Source: Bryum argenteum (lineage: Eukaryota; Streptophyta; Bryopsida; Bryales; Bryaceae). Taken from it: a stretch of 64,000 nucleotides of DNA. Positions within the stretch are counted from its first letter, which is position 1. Each line of letters starts with the position of its first letter. The notes beneath the pieces were generated by a model that was not told the origin of the DNA, ran no database searches, and saw only the letters and a list, made by a program, of their open reading frames with translations. Positions 21,159-33,300 of the stretch are shown in pieces. The translations under genes and the position numbers were made by a program. The DNA lies in contig CM073322.1 of NCBI GenBank assembly GCA_037043015.1, positions 21,914,364 to 21,978,363 of the forward strand, given 5' to 3'.

Positions 21159-22484
21159 ATGAAGTTCTATTTGTGCGGCGGATTGGATGCGCCCGATTGG
21201 ATTCTGGCCAACATTGTGACTCTTTCTACAATTGTAAGCAGATTCTCCATTCAGATTCCTATCTCTGGTGCCATTGCTGATGCGATCTTGCACACTCGAA
21301 GAGCTATGCAGGGTTCGTTCCTTCTAGGGTTTAAGGTTCAAGGTTTTGTACCCACTATTCTTTGTCCAAAGATGCATCCGAAGCATGTTGGTGACAAACC
21401 CCTCAGAAAATATAAGCTTATTTGTATCGTCTGTTGCGAAGCCATCGGCAAGAGTGAAGGTGCTGGTGGAGTACATCATTCAACGGATTGCTGAAGGTGA
21501 TTTTGATGTAAGCTACAAATATTCTACTATTTTTCTCAAATTTAGATACATTCATAATTAATGACCCTGTTATTGATTCATTTCTCGACGTGTGTGCAGT
21601 ATGAGAATGCATTGAAAATTACAGCAGACGCATCTCTCGGTAAGTTATTGCCTTCTGGACTTAATTCTTCAGTTACTCTTCTTTCGGATCGAAATGCTAA
21701 ATGATTCTGTGTGTGCTGTAGAACAGGGGTGTCAGATGCGAAGGCGTGCATTGCAGCCCTGCATTTCATGGTCTCAAATGCTGCCAAGTTTGATGTAGAT
21801 GACACTACTCTCAGTCGTGAATTGCAACAACTCGGTTTACCCAAGGGTTAGTATCTTTCCACCGTAATCTATTCAATCGCAGCTAAAGGTGGAGTTTCCT
21901 TATACTAAAATGTGATTCCATGTCTAGCAGATTACTTTCATGGCACCATCGATTGATAGGGTATAGGGTGATTGATCGATTTGTTGCTTCTGCAGACCAT
22001 ACTGAGGCTGTTGTAAGACCATATTGGGAGCGCAGGGAAGCGATTCAATCAAAGCTCCTGCAAGAGAGTCTAAAGCGTAAGTTATTACAAATTATTTAAC
22101 ATCTTTGATTACTTATTGAGTTGGTTTACTGGATCCCTGTCTGCGGTGAGAGAGAATTTATATCACGATAATATGGAACTTGTGTAGTTCCGGCTCTTGA
22201 GATCAAGGCTTGGCAAACACAAGTAGGTGATACAACAAACGTGGTCATGCGCTTGAAGGATGATACTAAGCAGGAGAAAGATACGGATGTTGTCATATGT
22301 ATGACCGCCGAGAAGTTTCGGGTGCTTCATCATGGTGTGATCTCATGACCAGTACCTTGCAACGTTAGAAGCAGATTGGTTTTACCGTCTAAATGAGTGC
22401 TTGTAGTTGCCACTAATGATTTTTCAACACTTTGTATTGTCAGAACTGAAGACTGCTAGGGCATTGATGGACGATTACGAGTAA
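21159..22484 (+). CDS. COMMD4: COMM domain-containing protein 4, 189 aa, 7 exons
   Basis: COMMD4 is a subunit of the Commander/CCC complex that helps recycle endosomal membrane cargo in animals. Exons are 21159-21233, 21442-21507, 21600-21639, 21727-21846, 21996-22076, 22188-22334 and 22444-22484; 570 bp, all phases consistent. The N-terminus [19 protein letters not shown], the block [20 protein letters not shown], and the helix end [18 protein letters not shown] match the COMMD4 HN domain. The COMM domain follows, with V-MRLKDD and [20 protein letters not shown] before the C-terminus. It is about ten residues shorter than the human protein. An in-frame upstream ATG at 21099 would add 20 residues, but family comparison favours 21159. 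It converges on the dehydrogenase gene. Confidence 0.93.
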
Positions 22485-22983
22485 ATCTCAAGAACAAGTG
22501 TTAACTGTCAATTGTTCGAATCATGGCAGCTGGTAGAAAGAGCAGAAAAACATGTTTTGGTATGAAACAGTAGTAGTTCCAGATTGTAGATACTGTGCAA
22601 CAGGTATGTGGAAATAATCATTTTCTGTTTTATCATGAGTGTAACCATTCATCACGCATTATGAACTCGGCGTTTTCATCCTGACATAAGTGCGAGAGTG
22701 ACACAGATATCCCAAGGTTGATGATAGCAATGATTTGAGCATTTTAACATAGGATTGGAGTACAGAGCTAGAAATGCTGAAATTGGATCCTGGATTTTTG
22801 TTTATACAATAAAGAGAGGTTACAGACCTCTGCAAGTGCCACTTTACACTCGTTTTCTTTCACGTATCAATGACTATGATCTCTTCAATTGCTGAATAAT
22901 TTTCTACAATAAATATTACGGCTTGCTGATGATAACATAGGCTGACAGGAAATCACGGTTTCATGTAGCTACAGAATCAATGA

Positions 22984-25686
22984 TCATGCATTTAATATTG
23001 ACGGAGTCCGCACACTGAGACGAAGGGGTTCGAGGATATCCGTCGTGCCCGTCAGCTCTTCACTAACAGCCCACAACGAGTATGACAATTTACTATTTAC
23101 GGCTCTTGCACTTGGATTCACCTTGCGACTATTATCATAATACCCTCCTGTAACTCCTTCCATTTCGTAAGCATTCGCCAGGTAGACTGCCGTTGATGCA
23201 CCTTCTTCTGGAGTCTACATGAACCCAACACATTCCATTCAGCACTTTTTCAAGATGATTCATGTATTTCAAAAGCAGGATACCACAAGAAATTACCTTC
23301 AAACCCAATACTCTTCGCAATATTGGCCTGGCGCCGGGAATCGACGGCATTGATTGGGGGAATATGAACCGAGCCAACTGCAACAGAAACTCCAATTATC
23401 AGGAAAAAAATTACAGAATCTAGGAAGATAAGATGTTAGAGAGTTGTCTAACGTACCTCAGTATCAACAATGCCAGGGTGCATGCAGTTCGACGTCACAG
23501 GAATATTCAAGGATTTGCAACGCCGTGCAAGCTCATGAGAAAATAGACAATTCGCAAGCTTCGATTGCCCGTAAGCTTGCCATTCGTTGTACTCTGCACA
23601 CAAACACGAAATAGATAGAAAGTTATATTCTGAGAGGATTGGAATAGTAAGTAATTCCGATGAGGCATAAGCATGCAGGATACAGGGAGGCAATATCTCG
23701 GAACATGGAGAGGATTTGATACGTACTCCGATTGTATTTGTAGTTAAGATCTTCAAAGTCAAGATTTCCAAAGCGTTCCGCTGTCGAAGCCAACACCACC
23801 ACTCTTGACTTCGCTCTGTAGAATCAACTGAGAACTCGGTCAAATTACTCTCTGAGCAATTCCGATGAAATGGCAACATCTGAAGTGCCATTTTGACAAT
23901 CCAAAACTGTCATAGAGTGACCACTTATGCTTCCTGTGATGCCATTACGGAGCACCCATTCCTTCTATGTAATATTAGTATCCCTGTATCATCACCTCTC
24001 TGCTGAAATCTAACCCCCTTAAGAGTGCCATTTCAGCAGAATTTCACGTTCACTGAATTCAGCCCATCCACTTTCCAAGCTGACACTACAGCGGGAAGTG
24101 CTCACGTACCCTGGCGAAGCGCATGATTTGAGTTTGTCGAGCAATAAGGCCGTGAGTAGAAAATGACCCAAATGATTGACCTGTACGCACAATCATCAAA
24201 CCCTCAGAACAAGATTGAAGTTGTGCATACAGCTCTTCGTAATTGACCATCAGATTGTCCCGCAGACCTGAGAACCAGAAGTTTAACTGCGTGTTTGATT
24301 GATAGATGATCCGTGGCCACAAGGCTAATCCAGCCTCTAAATCCTGATATGTTCGTGGCTCTTTTGAACATGGATAATTGGTTCTTTGAAAAGTGAACGG
24401 ACTGACTGTGCAGAAGATTTGCATTAGCGATGTTCAGGTTAGAGATACTTACCCCAAACTGGTACTCAAAACCATCCTCTGTGTACTGAAGCGGGCAGGC
24501 CATTACACCTGCATTATTCACCTGTTCACCACCACTAGCATTATGATATGTATTCTCATTGCTTTCTCAGATATCAAACTATCTGACAATAAAGGCTCCG
24601 TGCAAGTGTGTGCTTACGAGAGAGTTCAAGGGAAGGCCTAAGTCCAAATACTCTTCTGCGAACTGACGAATCGACGCAAACGAAGCCAGGTCTAGCTGCA
24701 AAACTCTGCACAATCCAACGCGTTAGATTCAGTAACATCACCCAACACATTCACAGAATCTCAAGTCCTTTAAAAATCTCGCAATGTTGCGCAGCAAGGA
24801 TACTTCTAGAGGGATAGTGATTTTACAGAGAAGCAATAAAGTGCTTCCTTAAAGGCGTGGGAAGTGCCATTTTGGAAGCATAACCAACTGTGACGTTCTG
24901 CGACAAAAATGGCAGTTGGAATGTTGCCAATTTGACGGAATTGTCTCTGGGAGGATTATGTGCTGAGAAGGATGTCCTACGAAGGGCATCTGTACATAAT
25001 ATTCACTCATGGCTTTAGAATTTAATGCGATCAGAGACCTGACAGAGGAGCTGTTGGATTCACGGATGATGTCGGCCACAGCTCGCTCTCCTTTCTCCAT
25101 GTTCCTGCATGCTTCCGTGAGCCAACCCACAATTACGTCAGGAAGACTACTGACGAATAAATGCTGGATACCTCAAGAGAGAAAGTAAACATTGCTGCAA
25201 TTACACATGTGAAGATCCTCACCGATAGTGACGGACATGCCCATTCTCGCAAGCTCTGTGGCGGTCGCCTTTCCGATCCCTGGCGACACCATACAACCCA
25301 AACTCTTCAAATAGTTGCTATTTCCTCATTACCAAGATGCAAAATTCGACCATAACTCTCAGCCTGAATCACTAGAATTCCAGACTGCTCAGACACTAGG
25401 TTTCAAATGCATTCATTCCAAAGCGGTGAATTCATAACATACCAGTGTTGCCACCAGTGATGATCACATGCCGCTGGCTTGATTGAGCTGCCGTGCACAA
25501 AGTTTTCCCGCCAGTCTTTCGTCCTCTCTGCCATATCCAACATTTTCAACCTCAATTCCCCACTCCACCCAATAACCTCATCTATCAGAGAATGAAAATC
25601 CATACCTGAGTAACCTTTCCCGAAAAAGCCAACTGCAAGCTCCCCACATTGGAAACTCCCCACAAAGATCTTGAAGCAATCGACAT
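22984..25686 (-). CDS. Short-chain dehydrogenase/reductase, probably plastid-targeted, 353 aa, 11 exons
   Basis: This is an NAD(P)-dependent oxidoreductase of the classical SDR fold, nearest to retinol-dehydrogenase/protochlorophyllide-reductase-like plant SDRs. Exons on the minus strand are 25606-25686, 25443-25527, 25223-25279, 25039-25111, 24618-24705, 24453-24521, 24110-24180, 23727-23815, 23457-23593, 23297-23377 and 22984-23214; total 1,062 bp, phases agree. Motifs in order: cofactor loop TGGNTGIGKATATEL (about residue 53), VNNAGVM, VNHLGHF, STAERFGNLDFEDLNY, catalytic YGQSK (Tyr and Lys), then HPGIVDTE. The first 45 residues (MSIASRSLWGVSNVG...) are Ser/Arg/Lys-rich and lack acidic residues, like a chloroplast transit peptide. 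Substrate cannot be told. Exons 1 and 2 rest on one choice of acceptor (at 25527) and are the least certain part. Confidence 0.87.
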
Positions 25687-25719
25687 GATGCAGGCTCAGT
25701 ACAAAGCATGCACAGGGCA

Positions 25720-26640
25720 AGTGACGAAGGCCTGGAGTAAGCTAACAGGGAATGAGCAATCAGTAGTGTACGCTACTGTATGGGCATTGATGGATAATGA
25801 TGGGATTATGGGGCAGGTGAGATTGCGTGGCGTTGAAATGAGCACAGTGGGAGAGGCGACGATGTGGCCGGGCCAGAAGCAAGCAAGCTAGCATGCAAAG
25901 CAAACTGGGCATGCTGCAAAGTGCAAAATTAGCTGTGGTTAAGCTTACTGCAGGAGGCCAGGTGCCAGAGAAGGAAGGTCGGCATTCCACCACGCCGTGT
26001 GCTTTTGGAGTTTGCGGTGGGTCTCTGTTGTCGGCAGTCACCGGTGGCCTCCTCGATTGGTGGCCACCTTTTCACTTCTATTTCTGGGGCTATGAAGGAA
26101 AGAATTGATGAAGGCTCTTTTCTTTTGATGGGGGGAGCATTGAGTCATTTTGTCAAGGGCTGAAGGAACCATTTTTGGTAGACAATTTGATATGAGGCAC
26201 CTCAAATTCTTGTTCTTAGGTGAGTTAGGAACATGTCCATGAAAGTTTTACCCTCATGTGACTTGTAAAACCTAAAGAAATGCTTCATTATTCACATCTG
26301 AGTATGCTAAAATTCAAATACGAAGACCGGTCTTTGGCAATAAAACCGGCATGTCAAATTTAAGTGGATTGAATTCCAAACGGTGAGATCATGCCTTAAA
26401 ACCTTATTTACATGTATGAAAAAAGAAAAGAAAATAAAAATAAAAAAATAGAAAAATAAATAAATAATAATATCAATAAAAATCTCAATTTTAGATGAAT
26501 TTTCAAAACTTTTGCAATCTAATTGGTTTTGGGCAAATTTTGAAAATAATGAGCATATACTACAGTTTGGGTGGTTTTGGGCACAATCCAAGTAGCGGTT
26601 TCAAACTCTCATCGTAGATGTAGATATCTCCTAAAGTAGG
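25720..26640. other. No gene recognised; AT-rich with low-complexity tract
   Basis: Several short frames overlap on both strands with no known domain. An A/T-rich low-complexity tract runs about 26415-26490. Confidence 0.3.
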
Positions 26641-26789
26641 ACAAATCTTGAAGCATGAAACAACTTTTTGGAAAGGTATGGAAAAGTCCTACATCTCTCA
26701 AAATGATCCAATTTCATGTGATCTAAATATAGTAAATCGAAGGGTGACCAAATCCTAAGCTACCCACTCTAGGGGATGATTTTTGAGGA

Positions 26790-27255
26790 GCTATATCTCC
26801 TTCATCCACCGTTAGATTTCAACTTTGCTTTTTGGCATAGGTTCCAAATAGAGTTTATTTTGAGTGGTAAAATTGCAATCTAATGAAAGGTGTTTGGAAG
26901 ACAAAGTAGGAATTTGAGTGCAAGAGGTGTAGATTTGGATTTTTATTTTATTTATTTATTATTTTATTTATTATTTTCTTTTCCCTTTGTAAGTATCTTG
27001 GTAATTTTCACCCTTGCAAGGCTATTATTTGAGTCGGGGTTCTTTTTTGATTAATGAATTTTGTACAAGAGTGTTGTTGAGTTGAGGTAGGACAACTTTG
27101 TAGTTGGTGAATTCTTCATTGCATCATGTTTGTTGATAGCATTTATGCTTCAAAGTGATAATGCTCAAATTTTGTGATTTTTTTTGTACCAATATGTTAT
27201 GATTTGGCATTCTATGAGGCCTCATGACTCCAAATTTAATCCACATGAACTACAA
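26790..27255 (+). repeat. Single-arm copy of the foldback repeat family
   Basis: This is related to 15955-16420: GATTTCAA, TTTTGAGTGGTAAAATTGCAA, ACAACTTTGTAGTTGGTGAA and CATTCTATGAGGCCTCATGA occur in the same order. It runs towards a TTAA-family terminus (AGACCCCCCTTGGGTGTTGA then AGGGTTAA, ending near 27376). Confidence 0.6.
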
Positions 27256-27346
27256 AAAGTATAGTACAAGATTGTATGGTTGGAATGTAGATATCTTGCC
27301 TTCCTTTCCATTTATGACAATTTGCAAAAAATCGTGTTTCTAGGCT

Positions 27347-27376
27347 CTAGACCCCCCTTGGGTGTTGAAGGGTTAA
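27347..27376. repeat. TTAA-family terminus (right end)
   Basis: ACCCCCCTTGGGTGTTGAAG, then GGTTAA, is a diverged match to the terminus at 110-136 and, inverted, to 56192-56215. It suggests that the foldback repeat family and the TTAA elements belong together. Confidence 0.5.
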
Positions 27377-27568
27377 AAGAAACTGGATGTTGCCAAATTA
27401 AATCCAATTGGTAATAGAATTTGCAAGCATCAAAACCCATTGGTAGTTGTGATGTTGTGAGCAAAAAGAGGATTGGAGACACACAAGTGTTTGCATGTGT
27501 AGAAATATTTGACATATTCAAGTCCGGTCAAGTTTAATACATGTACTTTACAATAGTAGCTTGCTACA

Positions 27569-27810
27569 TCACCACTATAGTCCATCCAACTATGGCGGGG
27601 TTCTTGGACCTTGTTGTATGGGTACCTCAAAGCTCTTTGGAGGGAAACCATATCGGATACATCTTAGATATTATGGCTAGGTAGGAACTAACACAGTGTT
27701 CACCCCAAGAGGGATTAGTAGTCCCCCCAGTGGTGTGATGACCTCCAATCATACATTCAAGGATAGGTTGAACATACACTCTATTCACCCAACCTCTAAA
27801 TAGCTTGGAG
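27569..27810 (+). repeat. tRNA-derived SINE, copy 3 (5'-truncated)
   Basis: It starts within the family at TCACCACTATAGTCCATCC and lacks the pol III boxes. It then follows the family through GTACCTCAAAGC, ATGGCTAGGTAGGAACTA and TTCACCCAACCTCTAAATAG to the tail GGAGTTTCTCTTTTT. Confidence 0.7.
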
Positions 27811-28826
27811 TTTCTCTTTTTCTTCTCACCTTGCTACATACACGGAGCGACAATCTTTCATGTTGTCTTGTTTCCTTATATTTTTGTCAATTGGTGGAGT
27901 TCTACTTGGTTCTTGTTCTTATCTATTCAAGGTTTAACCTCATTGAGGTTGAAAAACTACAATAGTATAGTAGCTTTGTCAAGAAAATTGGTAACTTGTT
28001 GTTGGCGTGTGAGCCAATGTAAACCAATAAGATGAGTGTTTTAGTAACGGGATCTTATATCGACCTTGTTCATTGGGGCCTTGTTTATACTGACTTGGTA
28101 CGGACCAAACTACTAATTTTAGGTCCTAAGGGAGGCTTTGCATAGAACGTTAAGCTGTCTTGGAGTCGACGGAGAGCAAAATCCTTCCCAACGTGATTGG
28201 TCCATTTTTAAAGTACAAGTAATGTACCAATGAGAGAATTTGTGCCTTCTTTCGGCCCCATGCTTGGCTTGACTCCCTATGTATAGGGTCCCTAATAGAT
28301 AGTTGCTTTCCAACTTATGAGAGTACAATGTCAAACTTAAGGAAGTTGTTGACAATTGAAGAACGTTGACTAGATCCACCTAAGACATTAATATCCTTTT
28401 GTCTATGCATTGAAAGATGTTAGATGTTTATGTTGCCATTTAGTTGGTTTTTATCCACATCCTATGGGTTTTGTCGCACAACCATGAATCTTCCGTTGCT
28501 ATACTTTGGGTTGAATTCACCAAAAATTAAATTGATTAGACGTCATAGAGCGATGTTGGGGTGCATTTAGGGCCACATTGTACAAAGGGCCAAGCTAGAG
28601 ATGGGCCGTTTCATGAAAAAAATCCTCTATTGTTATTGGTCTAGTTTGAGAAATTATATCATAATGGGTGGGGGACAAGTTATGATACGACCTCCACTCC
28701 AAAAACTAGGAGATATTACAATAGAAGTCCAATTCATGTCCTTGGAGCCGTTTCTTGATTTTATCACAAAATTATTATTTCACTAGAGTACTTCATTGTG
28801 AACACTCAAATATTATTACAAATTGT

Positions 28827-28945
28827 CCTCACGGGCTAGTAAATTGACCCCGTGCCCTTGTTTTTTCATTCAAATATCAGCCTCACGGGCTAGAAAATTG
28901 ACCCCGTGCCCTTGTTTTTTCGTTCAAATATCAGCCTCACGGGCT
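28827..28945. repeat. 54-bp tandem repeat, 2.2 copies
   Basis: CCTCACGGGCTAG, then AAATTGACCCCGTGCCCTTG and TTTTTTC-TTCAAATATCAG, repeats at 28827, 28881 and (partial) 28935 with two or three differences. The surrounding 27.8-30.0 kb has no recognised gene. Confidence 0.85.
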
Positions 28946-29424
28946 TCACACATGGGAGAATTGGCCATTCTTTCATCAATTCTCTAATCTATTTTCCAAG
29001 CGACCCATTGAGGCAATCAAGCTCAAACATGTGTGCATTGGATCAGAAATTTGTTGACCTTAACTCCCCATGTAAAACTTCCCCTCGTATTCCATATGCA
29101 GCTCTACCATTGAAAACTAATATTTCGAGTTTCGAAGCAAACCGGATGATATTCCACTTCCTTGAATACTAATAAACAACAATAAAACGTGGAATCCAAT
29201 CTTACACGGTCGGTTTAAGACCCTGTCTACCATAACAACCCAAGTACAAATCAATAATGGGAATTTGAGAGACTGAGTTAACCCTAGAACGTCGGAGCCC
29301 ATAACCGTGGCCTGAACTTTGATATGTCTTACTCTGAATCCTCCATTTCGCCACTTTACCTGAAAGTAAAATATTTTATTTTATTTTTCGTAGATGTGAT
29401 CACATGCTTTTCATATGCTGTAAA

Positions 29425-29535
29425 AATTTCAGATTTTTTTGGGAAGATTTGAAATTCAAGTGAATTTTCAAAGAAAAACCAAAAATAATTCATATCAAAT
29501 ACAAATCACTTTCAAAAAATCTGAAATTTTTGGAA
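29425..29535. repeat. Small inverted repeat (~110 bp)
   Basis: AAATTTCAGATTTTTTGG on the left is complemented by TTCAAAAAATCTGAAATTTTT on the right. It could be a short MITE remnant or cruciform-forming sequence. No target duplication was recognised. Confidence 0.45.
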
Positions 29536-30121
29536 TAAGGGGACATTGTAGTGAAGAATAGCATGGTGTAATCCATGGTTTCGTGTCATGCTATATTTGA
29601 AAATTGAGAAAGAGACCCTATAGGCATGTAAACTTAAGGTGTCAGTAAATCACTAGATATTAGGAATTTCTTGAAATTCTAACTTGGAGTAGAAACAAGA
29701 CTTGGTAAGATTCATTTTATGAATTGAGCTTGAACTCAAAAGAGATCATTTAGTTGCCTAAATTTGAGACTTAATAAAAGTAGCTCCGACGTTCCAGGGC
29801 ATAGCTCAGAAGTGACTGGAGAATCTACTATTGCACGAGCAGTGTTGATAACGTGACAGGCCCCATATTTGTCAGCAAAATTAATTATAATTGCAAACTG
29901 CCCCCCATTTAAATGGAATGGTAGCCTTATTAAACTAACTAGAAATTTTCTAAGCACAGAATACTAGGCTACAAGGAAGGAGGGAAGAAAGGAAGGAAGG
30001 AGAGGGAAAGCCAGGGGAGCATGAGAAGCAGTAGGGGCATGGCGGGAGTGTGCCACGGTGGGCTATTAAAAGGCCCTGTTGGCACTAACAATAGAGCCCC
30101 TTTCATTGGCCCCTTCCTCCC

Positions 30122-30131
30122 AATTAGGGTT
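30122..30131. promoter_or_regulatory. Telo-box in PI4K-alpha 5' flank/leader
   Basis: ATTAGGGTTT (complement AAACCCTAAT) lies about 200 bp upstream of the PI4K-alpha start codon. Confidence 0.4.
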
Positions 30132-30326
30132 TTGGCCCCTACCCACCAATTCCCCACTCCCGCTTTCCTCTTTCTCCAGGCAGATCCCCTGCACCGGATG
30201 CCGGATGCTACACCTCCAATTTTTTAATTCTCACCAATTCGTTATTGCTCCCGCTTGGAATGATTGGACATGGATGTAGTTGGAGCAGATCGGGCATGAC
30301 CGGCATGTAATTTAGAGATTGGCAGG

Positions 30327-33300
30327 ATGAAGAAGGCCTTGACGGAGCTCTGCGACTTGCTTGCGGAGGATAGCTCCGTATTATCACACGGGCTGTCGTT
30401 GCTGTGGAGCCAGTGTCCGTCGCTTAAGAGTTTCAGTGATCCTGGGTTTCGACCTTCAGTGCGGCAGGTGAACGGGATCTTGACTGCCGCGAGGTACCTC
30501 TCGTTGTCAAGGGAGCCTGAGAATCGAGATGGATTGTTGGCTGTTGTGTTACAGTTCATCGCTGCGGTTCCGAGTATTTCACGGAATGAAGCTTGGCCTG
30601 GGAACTTCACATCGAAAGTGTTTGATGGCTACTTCAGGGAGTTGTTAGAGTATTTGGCTGCTATTTGCGTGAGATGGCCGGAGGTGACGGGGTTTGTGAG
30701 CAATATTCTTACGGGGTTTGTGAAGAATATCACCGAAGATGGGAGTGAGTCTGGGAGTTGGATCCGTTATCCTGCTGTTCGATCGTTGCTTGCAGCTTTG
30801 GCATTGAATTTTCCGGCTTTGGAGTTTGCGGACGCGTGTTCTTTGGCGAAGTGTATCTTGCAGCATTGGATTGTGCTCCCTGTGACGCCAGCTATAGATG
30901 CGCCGGGGTATGGTATTGTACCGCAAAGTTTGTCGGCGCAAAGCTCGCCTATACGGTTCTTTTCGTCGTCGTCTTCGTCGTCGAATGGCAAGCACAATTT
31001 TTTGAAGGATCTGAGGTCAGCGAATGGTTATATGAGTGATGGACCTACACTTTCGACCTCTCCGGAGACTAGTCCTTCTCATCATGATGCCAACGGGTTC
31101 TTCACCCCGAGTTCTACACCTGGGAGAGGTACTCCCGGTCGAGATACGCCTGGTCGCACGAATTATCACATGAATGGGAATGGGAATGGAAGCACAACTA
31201 GTAGCTCCGAGTATTTCGAGCATCATGAAGGCAGTAAACAAGCACGACAATTTCTTGCCACTTTGGGACAAGAATCCAATACGGCACTGGAGCGACAGGT
31301 GTATGGTTTCCGGTTGGTTGTCCAAATTCTGGAGAAAACAGAGACGGATGAAGACCTGGCTTCGCAATTGAGAAATATGGCTATCAGTCAGATTGGAGCT
31401 CTTTTACCTCTATTGAAGGCAAGCCTCTTTCTTTCTCTGTGCATGTCACTGTACTCTAGATTTCTCTTATTGCCCTCGGTCAATTATCTATCATCAATTT
31501 ATCGCTCCTCAGCAGGTAATAAAAAATTCAGGGGCCTGAATGTTCATATTGTTTTTACAGACTCGGAAACGCGAGTGGCCAGTAGAAGGTAATACGTTAT
31601 TGAGTAAAATGAATCTGAAGCTGCAAGCTTCAGAGGCTGCAGTCGCTGTGATAGCCATACTATTGAGATCAGAAACAGAAGGCAGGACCTCAAAGAGTAC
31701 TGTCGGTGAAAGGATTTCGAGGAGTTCCAAACAAGAGGCCTTAGTGCTGCTGTTAGATGCGGCAGAAGCTTGCATATTTTCGCTCTGGCGAAGAATGAGA
31801 TCTTGCGAGAACTTACTCGGAACACTTCTTTCTGGAATATCGAAAGCAGGTGCATCACAAGGGTACAAGATGCTGAGAGTCCTTCTTTTGCGAATGAAAT
31901 CACTTGTACTGGCAACCTGCTCTCAAGTAAGTAGAGTTTCGTATGATGCACTTTCTTAATCACTAACGAGTCCTGAATATGATCCTGAGCGACACAATTC
32001 TGGGCGACACAAATTTGAGGAATAAACTTCTGAGCGACACAAATTTGAGAGATACACTTTTGAGAGACACAATTTTCAGTGAGTTGGAGTTTCTTGGGTC
32101 AAGTTTCTCGAATCATTACCTTTGCTAAAGTTCCAATCAACTTATGAATATCTGTTACGAATTTAAGTTGTCATTTCCCAGTTGAGTATTCTAGAAAGGT
32201 TATCTTCGGAGAAGGCCTTCGTCTATCGAATTGGTCCTGTAATTGACGCAATGGGCACCAGGTTAATGGTCATCAGTGCTCACGCTATTTTAGATAATGA
32301 GAAATTCTTATCTAATATCAACAGGAACTACTCAAGTCACAAGCTTATTTTCTGTCAAACGCCTCAACGTTGTACATACGTGTGATATAGTTTATTTATA
32401 ATTGCCTTGCTAATGAGTTTGTATACAGGCTGAGGGATATCAGGGGCCTGTTTCTGAAAGTGTCACCAGAGCAGTATGCGACCTCATTGTAGCCAGCTGG
32501 GATGTGGACAGGGCTGCCATAGATTCTTATCTTTTATCATTGGCTGCACACGTTTGGGAACGTCTTGAGCAGGTGAGGGATTTATTATGGGTCTCAGGTA
32601 TAGGTGCAGAATTTCATCTATGGTGAATGTTATTAGGCGTCACTAATTTCCTTAGTTGCTACACTGTTTGAATTTCGAAATTTGAGAATAAGTGCTTGAG
32701 TTTCTACTATATCCCCATGTTTTCACTTCTGTACTCTGCTAATGGGATGGCATAATGAGCAGGAGAAGAAGTCCAAGCGGACTGTAGTCACACAATTGAA
32801 CGTGATTACACTGCTTGCGAATGTGTTGGTGATGTTGAACAAGCCGGAGGCTGTGGACCTAATCATGCCTCTATTTGCGGAGAGCTTGGCAGAGGGCGAT
32901 GCTTCTGCACCTGGTCTCATGCGACTGAAGGTGAATTTCGTTCTCGTAAATGTTTTGTCGTCAGACTGCATATGGCTATACCTGTTTCATGTGCTTAATA
33001 TGATCAAATTGTTCAAGCTAATGTGTGTTTCATGTGGAGAAGGTACTTGACGCTGTGGCGCGGATGGCTTGTTTGGGTTGTGAGAAATCATATAGAGAAG
33101 TTGTGGCGCTGCTGACTATGAGCTATTTGAACAAGATTACTAGTAAGAGCTCACGAGAGAGCAAAAGACCCGTTCCCGAAGCTGAAACAGAGCTCCTTCA
33201 GGTTGATTCATAATGACTCATTTGAAGACTTTTTTATTCTCACATTTTATGTTGTTGTAGTATCTGTGCAACGCTGGTGAGATTATGGCTTGTCTTTCGA

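Noticed and set aside
31540-31963. Antisense 139-codon frame opposite PI4K-alpha exon 2
   Set aside because: The sense frame matches PI4K-alpha residue by residue, so the antisense frame is incidental.
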